Positions 42,810 to 54,500 of a DNA stretch of 64,000 bases are shown piece by piece. A program made the translations under genes and the position numbers. How positions within the stretch are numbered: position 1 is the stretch's first letter; the number at the start of each line of letters is the position of its first letter. Under the pieces are notes generated by a model, which searched no databases, was not told the origin of the DNA, and saw only the letters and a program-made list of their open reading frames with translations. The stretch is from NCBI RefSeq assembly GCF_020085105.1, contig NC_058043.1, positions 6,825,667 to 6,889,666 of the forward strand, read 5' to 3'. Source of the stretch: Siniperca chuatsi (lineage: Eukaryota > Chordata > Actinopteri > Centrarchiformes > Sinipercidae).

Positions 42810-42935
42810 TTTTTAATTATCCTTTATTTAACCAGAAGGTCCCGTTCAGATACAATATCTCTTCTGCCAGTGAGTCCTGTTCAAGATGGGCAGCAAAAAA
42901 ATAAAATAAAATAAAATAAAAAGGTTTCATATAAA
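42810..42935. repeat. Interspersed repeat tail
   Basis: TTTATTTAACCAGAAGGTCC followed by ATCTCTTCTGCCAGTGAGTC, CAAGATGGGCAGC and an (AAAAT)n run. It resembles the 3' end of a fish retroposon found in many copies. Confidence 0.55.
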
Positions 42936-42984
42936 AGTACAGACGGGAACAGATAACATACGAAAACACAACAAACAGATAAAC

Positions 42985-43770
42985 ACTGTACTTTTTACTC
43001 CACTACATTTATTTGACAGCTAGAGCTACAAGTTACTTTTTTTACATTAAAAAACATTTAAGCTTTTAAAATCCAACACATCTGATGTTAAATCTGATGT
43101 TTGTGACCTCTTACAGAAAAGTGTCTAGTTGTGACTCCTGTTTCAGATGAGTTGTTAGCTGTTTCACCAAAGAGTGGTTTCCCCTCTAAACTGCTCAGAT
43201 ATTTTCATTTAAATAATTGTTCGAGGCTCAAAGTGGTTTTGATACTTTAATTACATTTTACTGATAATACTTATGTTCTTTTACTTAAGTAGGAATTTTA
43301 ATGCAATACTTTTACTTGTAATGGAGCATTTTTATGCTTTTTTTTCATGATAGCAACGGAGGAATCTTTAATGTATAGCAGTGCAACATATTTTATATAC
43401 TCAGTGTGTGTTATATGTAAAATAATAACTTAAGGCTTTAAGGTAAGTTTTCTCTCGTTTGGGGGGCGTGTCAGAGGTGTTACCCAATCAGCAGAGACGT
43501 GTACATAAACACCTCCGTATAAAAAGGGAGTGGCTTGCGTACACAACAAAGTGTACCCTGTTGCTTTGCCGACTTCAGTGGGGGAATAAGGGAGTTTACC
43601 ATCCTTTGACAAGAGCCTCATCGGTCAAATCCTGGTGCTTTCTTCAGTTGGTGAGAGATGGCTAGCCTAGTCTTCCCAGGGCACTGAGTTCGGCTACTAA
43701 GATGATAAAGTAGCATAAAATGGAAATAAAACAGTACCTCAAATTCGTACAATACTTGAGTAAATGTTTT
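42985..43770. mobile_element. hAT-like non-autonomous element, copy E, split
   Basis: Family interior at 42985-43340 (TTTTTACTCCACTACATTTA; ATACTTTTACTTGTAATGGA). A matching end fragment (CAATACTTGAGTAAATG) lies at about 43750-43770. Unrelated DNA with promoter-like motifs lies between, so the copy seems interrupted or recombined. Confidence 0.5.
43484..43550 (+). promoter_or_regulatory. CCAAT plus TATA cluster without a visible gene
   Basis: CCCAATCAGC near 43484 and GTATAAAAAGGG near 43518 lie about 35 bases apart in promoter-like order. The only downstream frame (43459-43665) overlaps the motifs and resembles no protein I know. It may be a remnant of a mobile-element promoter or chance. 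Confidence 0.25.
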
Positions 43771-44204
43771 CTCATGTAAATGCAGGCATGACTCATTAAT
43801 CACACGATCTACTGTGCGTCTCAAATTCTGGATCCTCTCACTTGTCAAGCTGTCAAAAGTACATTGCAGCCCCGCCCCCGGTCCCACCTGCCCAACCTGT
43901 CCAACCCTGTTGATACCTGGTCTGACCAATCACAGTGGAGTAGGCGGGACATCAGTAGAAAGCGGTAACAGGACAGGATTGACAACTTGTCAATCAAAAA
44001 GCCAATCAAGCTAGACAGAGTTAACCAGAATAATACCGGAAACGACTTAAAAATAAAACAAACTAAAAGTTCTGTAAAGAAATACTAGGTTGACATAATG
44101 ACATAAATGTCAAAATATTCAGTGGTCAGTGTAAAACAATAGACTGTATAAAACAGTACATACATCCGTCTTTAGAAAAAAAGGAACAAGAGTCATGATA
44201 TTAC

Positions 44205-44605
44205 GTTAAAGTAGTATTTTTTGTCTCAATATTAGGACTTTTCTCAAAAAATATTAGCTTGAGATGACTTTCTGGTAATAGACATTTCTTCTCGTAATAT
44301 GACCTTTTCCTCATAAAATCACAACTTCTTTAATATTCTCACTTGTAAGATTAAAACTTTCTTCTTGTAATGTAATTTGTTTTTCATAATATTACAAAAT
44401 TCTTGTTCTTGTAATCTGACTGTTTTCTCATAAAATTACACCTTTCTTCTTGTAATGACTTTTCTTCTCGTAAAATTATGACATAGTCTCATAAAACTTT
44501 TTGTATGATAAGACATTTTCTTTTAATGACTTTTTCCTCGTAAAACTATGTATTATTACTATATTTATTCACATATTGTGACTTTTCTTGTAAGATTGTT
44601 TTTTT
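44205..44605. repeat. Degenerate AT-rich satellite-like array, left part
   Basis: Repeated motif of the type CTTTTCTCRTAATATTA/GACTTTTCTCGTAAAATTA, roughly 20-40 bases apart and highly degenerate. Resumes at 45145 after a LINE tail. Confidence 0.6.
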
Positions 44606-44611
44606 TTAAAA

Positions 44612-45140
44612 TCAGAAATACTTTATTGATCCCCAAGGGGAAACTCTTTCTATCACGTCAGAGCACACAGGAATAGAAGTACTAGGCAAAAAAAATATAT
44701 AATACACTATAATACAGGTCAGAAAATAAATTAAGTACCAAGTGGATATAAGTATAAAATAAAATAAGTGTGAAGTACAAAGTGGGTTTACCGGTTGATG
44801 ATAATAATATGGTATAAAGTAATAGTGCATGAACTGCCAAGTTAAGTGTGGCTTATTTATAATGAGACTGAGGATATTGCACAGCAGTAATAGAGGTATG
44901 AATAAATATCAAAATCAATAAATAGGGAATTTAAGCATATTGCCCAGGAGTATTAACACAGGACATTGCACAATTATGTCAAGTATTGCATAGATGTAAT
45001 GGCCAATGTCCAGTTTAATGACTTAAGGTCATACAGACTGACACATAGAGGGAGGAGTTGAAGAGTTTGATGGCCACAGGCAGGAATGACTTCCTGTAGC
45101 TCTCTGTGGTGCTTTTTTGGGGGGCTAAGATGCCTTTTTT
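44612..45140 (-). mobile_element. LINE 3' tail (ends in the 'TTTATTGATCCCC' motif)
   Basis: It starts with ACTTTATTGATCCCCAAGGG and continues to GGCCACAGGCAGGAATGACT and TCCTGTAGCTCTCTGTGGTG, a block I recognise from fish non-LTR elements. Antisense on the plus strand is inferred from the tail position. It splits a satellite-like array (see findings). Confidence 0.6.
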
Positions 45141-45144
45141 TTTT

Positions 45145-45265
45145 TTTTGAAAAATTACAACTGTTTTCTCATAATATTGTATGATCTCGTTAAATTAAGA
45201 CTTTACTCTCAAAACATCACATTTTTTTGTCAAAACATTTCAACTTTATGCAACTTTTTGTCTTC
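45145..45265. repeat. Degenerate AT-rich satellite-like array, right part
   Basis: ACAACTGTTTTCTCATAATA, ATTAAGACTTTACTCTCAAA: same motif as 44205-44605. It ends about 0.1 kb before the IPPK promoter. Confidence 0.55.
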
Positions 45266-45339
45266 CTCTCACAGTGAAACCCAATCTCTCGTGTCATTGC
45301 GCAAGAACAGTTAGTGTCCGCCTAACGGGACTTTTATTT

Positions 45340-45540
45340 TGAAGTCTCAATCGGAAGTAGTATTTCGGTGGGCGGCTTGGTGAGCCGGGGCCGGGCAGCA
45401 GCAGAAGTCAGTTGGTCCTGTAGTACTTCTGAGTTACTGCTAGCAGCCAGTAGTGCCAGTTGGAGTACTCGTATGTTGCCGTGCCGTTGTGTGTTACTTT
45501 CTGGCCGTTAACGGGAGCTCAGTTTGTCGTCGTTGGCGTG
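45340..45540 (+). promoter_or_regulatory. ippk: IPPK promoter and 5' UTR
   Basis: A GC-rich stretch begins after AT-rich repeats end. It contains GGGCGG (45370-45375) and GGGGCCGGGC boxes near 45386 and no TATA box, as in a housekeeping promoter. The main ATG at 45541 has the strong context GGCGTGATGG (G at +4). Confidence 0.5.
45473..45511 (+). CDS. Candidate upstream ORF in the IPPK leader, 12 codons
   Basis: ATG at 45473 opens MLPCRCVLLSGR and stops at TAA (45509-45511), 29 bases before the IPPK start. It is only relevant if transcription begins upstream of 45473. A terminating uORF this close could lower or regulate IPPK translation. This is inference. Confidence 0.35.
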   Translation: MLPCRCVLLSGR

Positions 45541-48500
45541 ATGGAACTGGACAAGATGGACGAGAACGACTGGAAGTACCACGGAGAAGGAAACAAGAGC
45601 CTGGTGGTCTCACACGTACAGGTGAGTAGGCTAGGCTAACACGAAGCTAATCCAAGTTGGGCTAAAGCAGGAGGAGTGTAAATTTAGCTTTAATGTGACA
45701 CCCACCGCCCGCTCAACACTTTTCTAACGTTAAATATGCTTCAGCTCGGCGTTGCTGCCGGTGGAAACTTTGTAATTCTCTGGAAAGTCAGTTTATGACT
45801 GAAAGGTGAAATGTCAACTGCCAGGATTTTTATTTATCATTGGTAACGTTACCATTAGCCTGTGTTTGCTAGCTTAGCCGGCTTGTAGCCAACAGCCAAG
45901 AGTTCAAATTAGTCCAACCGATGAAGAAGATCGTTACACCGGGACAACAACGCTTTTAAAACACCACCAATGATTAGAAATTACATGTAGATGTATGTCC
46001 AGTAAGTGACGGACTGACTGGGTGGTGTTGAATCATGAAATGTTAGATGCTGGGGAGCTAATTTAGCCGTTAGCAGCTCCTCTGGTTTTTCATCCAGCTG
46101 CTGGTTGAAGTCACACGGAGCGGAAACACGTTACTGGGCTGCTGCATAGCGGGACCTGCCTGTTAGCTCACTCTGAGGCAGACATCTAGCCTTTTCACTT
46201 AATTTCCATGCAGGTTAATCCGTGCTGGCTGACCTGGGCAGGGTGGTGCGTCCACTGACATACCCCTGACCGACTGTGGGAAAGTCTCATTCACGGGACC
46301 GGTCTGATCATGTTGTTATTGAGCAATCGGTGACATGTTATGAGGGCATGACATCTCAACAGCAGTGTTGTAATCAGCTGAGGAACTGTCAAGCTTTCTT
46401 GGGGTTTTGATTGTTTACAAAGTAATAAGTAAAAAAACATTTCTAGTGCTGGGAAACAATTCAATGTTATTGTTTACTGACTTCAAATGGAGTATCATAT
46501 CATATTGTATGATCACTTTTACAAAAGTTGATTCCAAAATATTACAGTTGTAAATGCTGATACTTTTTTTTCTCGATATGTTACTTTAAGAAATACTACA
46601 AACTCTTTTTTTCACTGTCTGAACACAGGCAGGTTTGTCCAAATAAAATACAGTCTAAAACGGGCAAAATTGTGATTTAATTGAATTATTTGATCAGAAA
46701 CTGACCAGACATTTGATGCCAGCTTTCAGTTTTTGATAGTTGATGCTACGGACACATTTCGGTTAGTATCAAAAACATTTTGAGCAACACAGTTCATTGT
46801 GTTGAGTATCAAGTTGTATATTTTGTTTGTGAATTTTTGTGTGTAGACATTTGCCATATATATATTGATATTGAAATACATATTCTTATAAATATTGCTG
46901 TACTGATTTTAACTGTATTTCCCAGACTATATCTTTTTTCATTGTTAATAGTTATCATAACTTTTTACAGATGAAAAACTGATAGTTGAAGTGCAAAACA
47001 ACCCTAAACAGCATTAGATAATAGAGTTTGTGTTGCATTGCAGTCAGATATTCTCTTTGCTATGTACATTTACAATTACTTATTTTGTTGAAGATGTTGC
47101 TTGAAACATTTACATTTGGGGTTTGAAGGCTAAAAGGTGTCTTGATATGTATGTTTGCTCCAAATGGTGTATTCTACATTTCCAACATTGAATGTCACAT
47201 TATGACACAATGCTGACGTGACTCCACTGGGAGTCGCAGAGATAGAAATATAAGTAGATAGATATTATGGGTGGGCGATATGGATACAATCTCTGGAAAA
47301 CATTTAGTTTATGACTAAAATAACCAGACAGAATTGTCTGTTTTTGGCCAATCCAGCAAATTTAATATCCGACATGTCAAAGTACTCAATTAGATTGATG
47401 CAAAAATCATGTAAAAATACAATATTGCCATTAATCAGTCCTGCTCATCCAATTGCAACATTTCCCACTAATACGACAAGAGATAACGACAACATAAGCT
47501 AACTAACGTTTGCCAGTATGTTTAGTCGTTATTGCCCAACCCTAACTCACTCACTCCCCCCTCAACAGGAGTGACTATGTAAGAGGGGACTGTGAACCAA
47601 CTGAGAGACGAATGGTGGAAGGATAAACAGAGTATGAGTGTACATAACTCCAATTATAATGTATTTATTATTGTTATTATGATGATGATTACCATACCTT
47701 CTTAAACTTAATGTAAACTAGAAACCTGGTTTCCCCCCCAGCTAGATTTGTTCTAAAGAACGCTGATTTCTTGTCCTTGTATACGCATAGCCGGGTTTGT
47801 ACTACAGGGCTGTACGTTAACGTTTTTTGCACATAGCACTGGCGCTACAGAGGTTGAAAGTTTTGTAGCACAGGCCACAAAACTGTAGCTCGAGTATAAA
47901 ACGTCTGTTAGCATCTCTCTAAAAACAACCACAGGTAGTGCAGTTCATCACTTAAACAGGCCTGTGACATTAATGTTGCATACGAGGCACACAAGACATG
48001 TTTTCAGACATTTTCTTTATTTGCCCATAATGGTAAATTGCAGGGACTTAACACCTCTTGATTTATAACACATCCATAAATTACACTTGTTCTCTTTATC
48101 AGTAATTTACGCAAACAAACATGGGAATATATGGACATAAAGACTAGAATCCCAAATTTCTTAAACGAGATTTCTTTAACGTAAAGAAACGTTTAACTAC
48201 CATGGGCTCCTTTTTTTGGACAGTCAGCATGGCCAATTCCAGTCTAAATGAATTAGTGTAAAAGTAGGTTTGATTTAAAACAAACAACAAAAAAACTCAG
48301 TCAGTCAGTAAGTACATGTACATACAGTATGTGGTACGGAGCTTAAAGGTCTGAATGTTTCTATAATACAATTTCCCATTAGTAATCAGGGGAAAAAGTT
48401 ACTACTGTTCTGACGAGGATAATTTTTTTGAATTGCTGAATGATGAAATTATACCAATTCTTGAGTTTTTGTATATTAGATCACATTCAGTGTATTTCTA

Positions 48501-51500
48501 AGCACAGCAGTAATCAAATTTACCTGTGAGGCATGCAGTGGAACAGAATTACATGCTCTCCGACCTCTTCTTTAAGCAGGTTTAGGGGTCCTCCCCCAAG
48601 AAAATGTGATGTTATTTGACTAAAAACTATGCATTTTACATAATTTAGACTATTATCATGATAATATCAAATAAAAAAACACACATGTTGTAGTTTTTCA
48701 CAATACACTCAGACATTAGCAGGAAAAAAGTGAAACAAATATGCTCCCTGATGAAGTAAGTCCTGAAGTTATCCCTCACATTTTTGTGAGTGATCGCACT
48801 GTGTGTCATAAAAAAATAATAATCACAAAATAACAGTGGTTAAACAAGGCTTACAGTGAAGGGATTTGCTCATCCTCCCAAAGTCAGGGTGAAGCCACTA
48901 ACTGGGTGGGTATCGTTAGGATTACATCTTTATCTTATCATTACTCTTATCGGCCCGGTTCTTTATCGATACTCTTACCGGTTCTTTTTCATTAATAAAG
49001 AATTGGGTTTTTGTTATTTATTATTTTAAAAGGAATTAATTCAGAACGGGATTAGAACTGATATATATTTTAAATATAACTAAATATTGTTTCTAGAGCA
49101 GCAACAGCTGACTGACTGGGAGTGAGATGCTTTGCCGAAGCAACAGTGCAAAACACAGCGTTAGATATCTTTTCATGTCAATATGAGAAGTGTAAAAATA
49201 TTTTCGGTTCATTATGAAACTGTGGCGGACCGCCACCGTCTAGGTAATTAATGGGAAACACTGCTCTTATCCTCTGAAATTATTTAATTCAAAGTCTAAC
49301 TAAAACTTGACACTAAGTTGCAAAAAACAGCTTGTGTTGATAGCTACTAAAGTTTTTACCTGATTCACCCCAGACTTTCCAGAGTGGACTTACTTCTCCT
49401 TTTGCACTGTGGGGGAAACTGTATTGGTATTTTAAACCCACCTCAGGAATCTCTTGGAGATGTTTGTGGATTGAGCCTGCTCAGTAGCTCAGGTGTGAGT
49501 CTAGGTCTGCAGGTGTGAGTCCAGGTCTGTCCTGTGTTTAAATGAGGCTGCACTGATCCTAACTGAGCTTCTCTTCTGTTCTTGCAGCTTTCCAGAGTTC
49601 TGCGCCTGCTCAAGTATCCAGCAGAGGACTCTGAAAACCCGCCACAGGTAAATACGAGTCTGTGTGTGTCTGCCGCTAAACCCTGGTCCAAAATACAGCT
49701 CAGTAAAAACATCTTGATGCAGATCACATGGCAAGTTGTGGGAATGTTTACATCTTTTTACTTAATGTGTGCTTGTTGATTACTTTTTTTTTTTTTGCAA
49801 TGTGCAGTTCTATCCGTTCTTAATAAAGCAGCAAACAACTATTTGCTATGTAAAGATATAGTGGAGTAATGGCCGCCTGAGCAGAGAATGACGTTATACT
49901 CCCTCTGTGTGTGTTGTTATCCGAGCTTCTCTGTGCTTTGTTTTGGTAGCCGGTCCAGCTGCGCGTGCATGTCAGTGTATGAGAGTCCTTCCCTGTGAAA
50001 CTGTTGGCTTTGAGGAGAGCAATATAACGACTGTTTCTTTTCTCATCTAACGCGTGAATTAAGGATTTAGTTCGACCAAACCAGAGTTGGTGATTGTTGG
50101 AACAGTGGAAAGACTAAAAGAGACGGTTTTGGTGAGTTTATTTTGTTTCTGTCCAATTTGAATGAAGTGTGTTTTAAGATGATGAGCGAGGTAAAATTAT
50201 TGTTTTTATCAATGGAGTCTTGTGGCGAGCAAGAGCGATATAACGTCTATTTCTGGTTCAGCAAAAAGGATCTTACTGTTTTAACAAAAGGTCTCTCTGT
50301 GTAGGGATCCTTTCCATAATGTTGTCAGACACTTGGAATAACTATCTGAGCCTGTCAGTGGCAAAAACAAGCACTTTTAGTGGACGTACTTTGATGGGCG
50401 AATTTGTCCCCAAGGATTACATTGCAGCCCGTTTCGCGGCTTCCTTTTCACATCTAACTCGGTGAATTAAGGGTTTATTTCGACCAAACCAGAGTTGGTG
50501 ATTGTTGCAACAGTGGAAAGCCTAACAAAGACGGTTTTGGTGAGTTTTATTTTGTTTCTGTCCAGTTTGAATGAAGTGTGTTTAATGATGATCTGCGAGG
50601 TAAAATCACTGTTTTTCTCAATGGAGTCTGGTGGGCCGTAGCACCCTTCTTTTTTGGTCTGAGATGCTCAAATGCAACATTTAGTGGCAGTGAGTAACGC
50701 ATACAGCACCTTAAGGTAGACAGACACTTTACAGAGTAAGCCCAATTTTAACCCTAAAGTGGTCTCATTTTAGCATCGAGCCCAATTTCCACCAGATTTG
50801 CTGTCATTTGATGTTTGAGGGGAATCGATGCTGTCAAGACATCCATTATAAACTATAGTGAGCTTGTTTTAATATTGGTGTGGTATTTTAGAAGTTGTTA
50901 TTGACTGAAGTCAACTGAACTTCAACCACATGGACATAAGCTCTTACGTCAAGTTCTCACTTCAAAACAGACCAAACTATTCTCATCTTTCACCCATCTG
51001 CAGCTCCTTTCTTCTAATAAAACTTTATTGGACACGACAGAATTGATCAGGGTTCAGTAATGTGAGCTCCCACGTCATGAGTGGTCGATTAATTGAAAAT
51101 GTGTAGTGCGAGTTAACACAATGTACAAGATAAATAAATTGTACAGTGTCTGCCCGGCTTTAGGCTGCTGCACGGTGGTCCGGGTGGATCAGAGATGCAC
51201 TGTTACAGCTGAGTAAACACTGGATTTAAAAACAAAGACAAAAAAAAGCTGTTAAAGCCGAGTGGGCTGTGGGCCCACGCTGCACCTGAAGGCGCACACA
51301 GATGTTAAACTGGTTTTACAGTGAATAACCCAGCTGTCAGCGGGGCTGTGTGATGGAAGAGTTAAAACTGTCAGTCATCCTGATAATGTCTGTCTGTAAT
51401 GATTGATCCATGACTGAAGGAGGTGTTGGGTGACGTTTAAGCTCTGGTTCGTACCTGTTAGCAGGGTTACAATAGAAACTTAGCAGTGCAAGGCTCCATT

Positions 51501-54500
51501 TAGTCACAGCTCTGTCTATTGTCTGCTGATCTTACATCCTGGTCAGATTAAAGGCTTGCATAGTCCCTGATCCAAATGTAAACCAAAGTGTAGCCCTGCC
51601 CCACCCCAGAAATTCAAATTTACTTGGAGCTGCTCATCTGCTGCTATCACTCTGAAGCTGATTGACTTTTAATACAGGGATTACCAGTAGACTAAAGTTG
51701 TTAACATTTTCTGATGCAGTTAATAGTTTGTTAATGTTATTTGTAGACACAGCAGGAAAACAGACGCGTATTTGTGATTCATCTAAAACTCAAACTCATT
51801 TAATATATTGGAATTTACTTAAAAAAAAAAAAAAGAAAGAAAGATTGGATGTTTGAAGGGGTTTTGGTAACTGCTGGCACATACCAAATACAAGTAACTG
51901 CTCACATATCCAAATACAGAACAAGGAGCAGTGATTTTTGTTCAGACACTCCTGGGCGAATGACTACACCGTCTTACACAAGGAGCAGTTTTTGTTCAGA
52001 CTTAGAGATCAAAACATGAAAAAACCAAGTCAGCTGTGAGGACAAATGAAGTCAATGTTCCTACAGGATCCCAGTATGGACAAAAATATATGTGGTTACT
52101 TTTGATGTAGCTTGGTCTCTAGTTATGTAGGAAGATCTATGTCTATATTCTTAATCCTGTCTATAAAGCTCTGAGCGGGTGATTGTTTGTCCAACCAGGA
52201 AATTGTAGATTGTGGGAGAGGTCCGAGGGCTGGAACAGAGTGAACCGAGTCCGATGGAGATCAACTCTGTGAGGCCATTTATCCAGAATCACATGTTGGT
52301 GTTTCGTTTAGTGAAGCCAGATAATAACTTAGCTGAGCAAATAACTCCGCTGCTCTGTTAACATTCGATGTCAAGTCTCAGAACAGGATATAACTTGCTG
52401 TTTACCTGTCTGCCTACCTGTCTGCCTACCTGTCTGCCTACCTGTCTGCCTACCTGTCTGCCTACCTGTCTGCCTACCTGTCTGTCTGTCTGTCTGTGTG
52501 TTTGTCCTCCAGACAGTGGAGCAGGCCTTCAGGCAGATCCAGAACATTGTTGACTTCAGCTCCAACGTGATGAGCAGCCTGCTGGGAGAGAAGTTCATCC
52601 ACAGCGGGGTAAGACGCTGTTGTCTTCATCTAAGTTTGATCTTACACAACATTAAAGGAGTACTCCGCTGATTGAGCATTGCACTCAAAAGGTGACAAAA
52701 AGGGTCAGAATCGATGCAGCAGAACCACTCTTTTTCCACGCATTCTTCTTCCTTGTCAAAACCTGGCGCCCACATTACCCACAATGCAACTCGACCACCA
52801 ACATTTCAGGTGGAGATTCGGGTGTGTTATGCCAGTAGCCGCTAATGTAGCCTTGAGCTGCGAGCCTCAGGCAGAGATGAAGAGTGGGCTACACAGGTCT
52901 GGTAAGCTCACCTCTTTCTAACTCCACACTCCCAGATTTTTGGCATTTTCAAACTTGTAGTCTTCAGCCCCGACCGACGCTGACTCAAGTGACATCACTT
53001 GAGATGGGATCACTTGGGATTCTCCTTAAAGCCAAAACAAACAAGACGAGCAATAATTACATGCACACAGCTGCCAGACTAAAAATTAAAACCCACTATG
53101 ACTAATACAAGTCAATATAAGTCGGGTATATTGGACATAATTCATTAATACTGCCAAAGACATTAAGGGAAAAAGGGCCCCATTTTCTTTAAAAATGCAA
53201 CATAAATTGCAACACACATCAGGGGTGTGTGACACACCCGTGGCATGTTGAGTCATCAGGACACACCACTGTCCTATTTCCCATTGTTAATGCGCGTCAA
53301 CCCAGAAAATCACCAGTTTTATCACATTCACTTTGCCGATTGGGGGATTAATTTTCTGTCTGAATGACACATTTGGTGTCTGCTGCTGGCGTCAAATAAG
53401 GCCATTCTCAGTGACATGGCCGGTGTGTGTTCCAGAAACAAATCCTTTCCATTTGATATTGTAGAAACCATTTCAGATAACCGTTGATCGAAGACAGAAG
53501 GAGAAAAAGATCAAGAGCATTTGTCTTCTTGCTGCCACCATTCCAGACATTTTACTGATAAACACTGTGTGAGTTCAGAGCAGCAAACTAAAGCTGCACC
53601 GGATCAGTGCTGACGCTGTTTATAGATTTTAAGAGTAACAATCAAAGATCTTTGACCAGTAACAGTGAAGCCCGGGACAAAACCTTTTAAAAAAATGACC
53701 ACAGTGCATATGTTTGTTTTTTAAGCACATTGAATCTCTATTGGAGTATACACTCCCATGAGAGCTGGGTGATAAACCAGTTTTCTAAGAGCAGAAATTC
53801 ACAAAAACAATGAGTTACAGTGTTGAAGTCTGGAGGGTTTTTAGCACATACGCATTCCCCAGGTCAGATGCTGCCTAATTTTAGATTTAATATTAAACTG
53901 GAAGTCAGATTTAACAGCTGAATTTTGAGCTGAAAATTTTAGAGCACTATCAGATATTACAGCCAGGTTCCTGACATGTTATATGTTACAGTTATATGTT
54001 AGTATCTGTATAATCAGCAGGTTAATATTGTATCGGGGGTGTTTACTGAAGGTGTTTGGGCTGGTTCTGTCATGTATCACTCCCATAATAAACTGAGTAC
54101 GAGCACACTGCCAGCAGATCACAGTGCTTTACATACAGTAGATAACAGAAACCAAGATTCGGCAGCAGAGACAGAGAAGTGTTGACATTTTCTGTTCACA
54201 AACTGGACTAAAGTGACTGACTGACGTTTTCTATACAGGAAGTGGTCAAACTGCCGCTAGAGTTTGTGCGACAGCTGTCAATCAAAGTTCAACATCAAAG
54301 ACCAGGTAAAACTGTTTTTTTTTTTTTTTTTTTTTTTATCATTTCTGTTGGAAGCATCTGGTATTGAAATCTGTTAAAGGAACAGTTTGACATTTTGGGA
54401 AATACGCTTATTCACTTTCTTGCAGGGAGTTTGATGAGAAGATTGATACCACTCATGTCTGTACGGTAAATATGAAGCTACAGCCAGCAGTTAGCTTAGC

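Noticed and set aside
52368..52598. Frames with repeated CLPT or TGRQ units
   Set aside because: They are translations of the 12-bp minisatellite plus IPPK exon 3 in a wrong frame.
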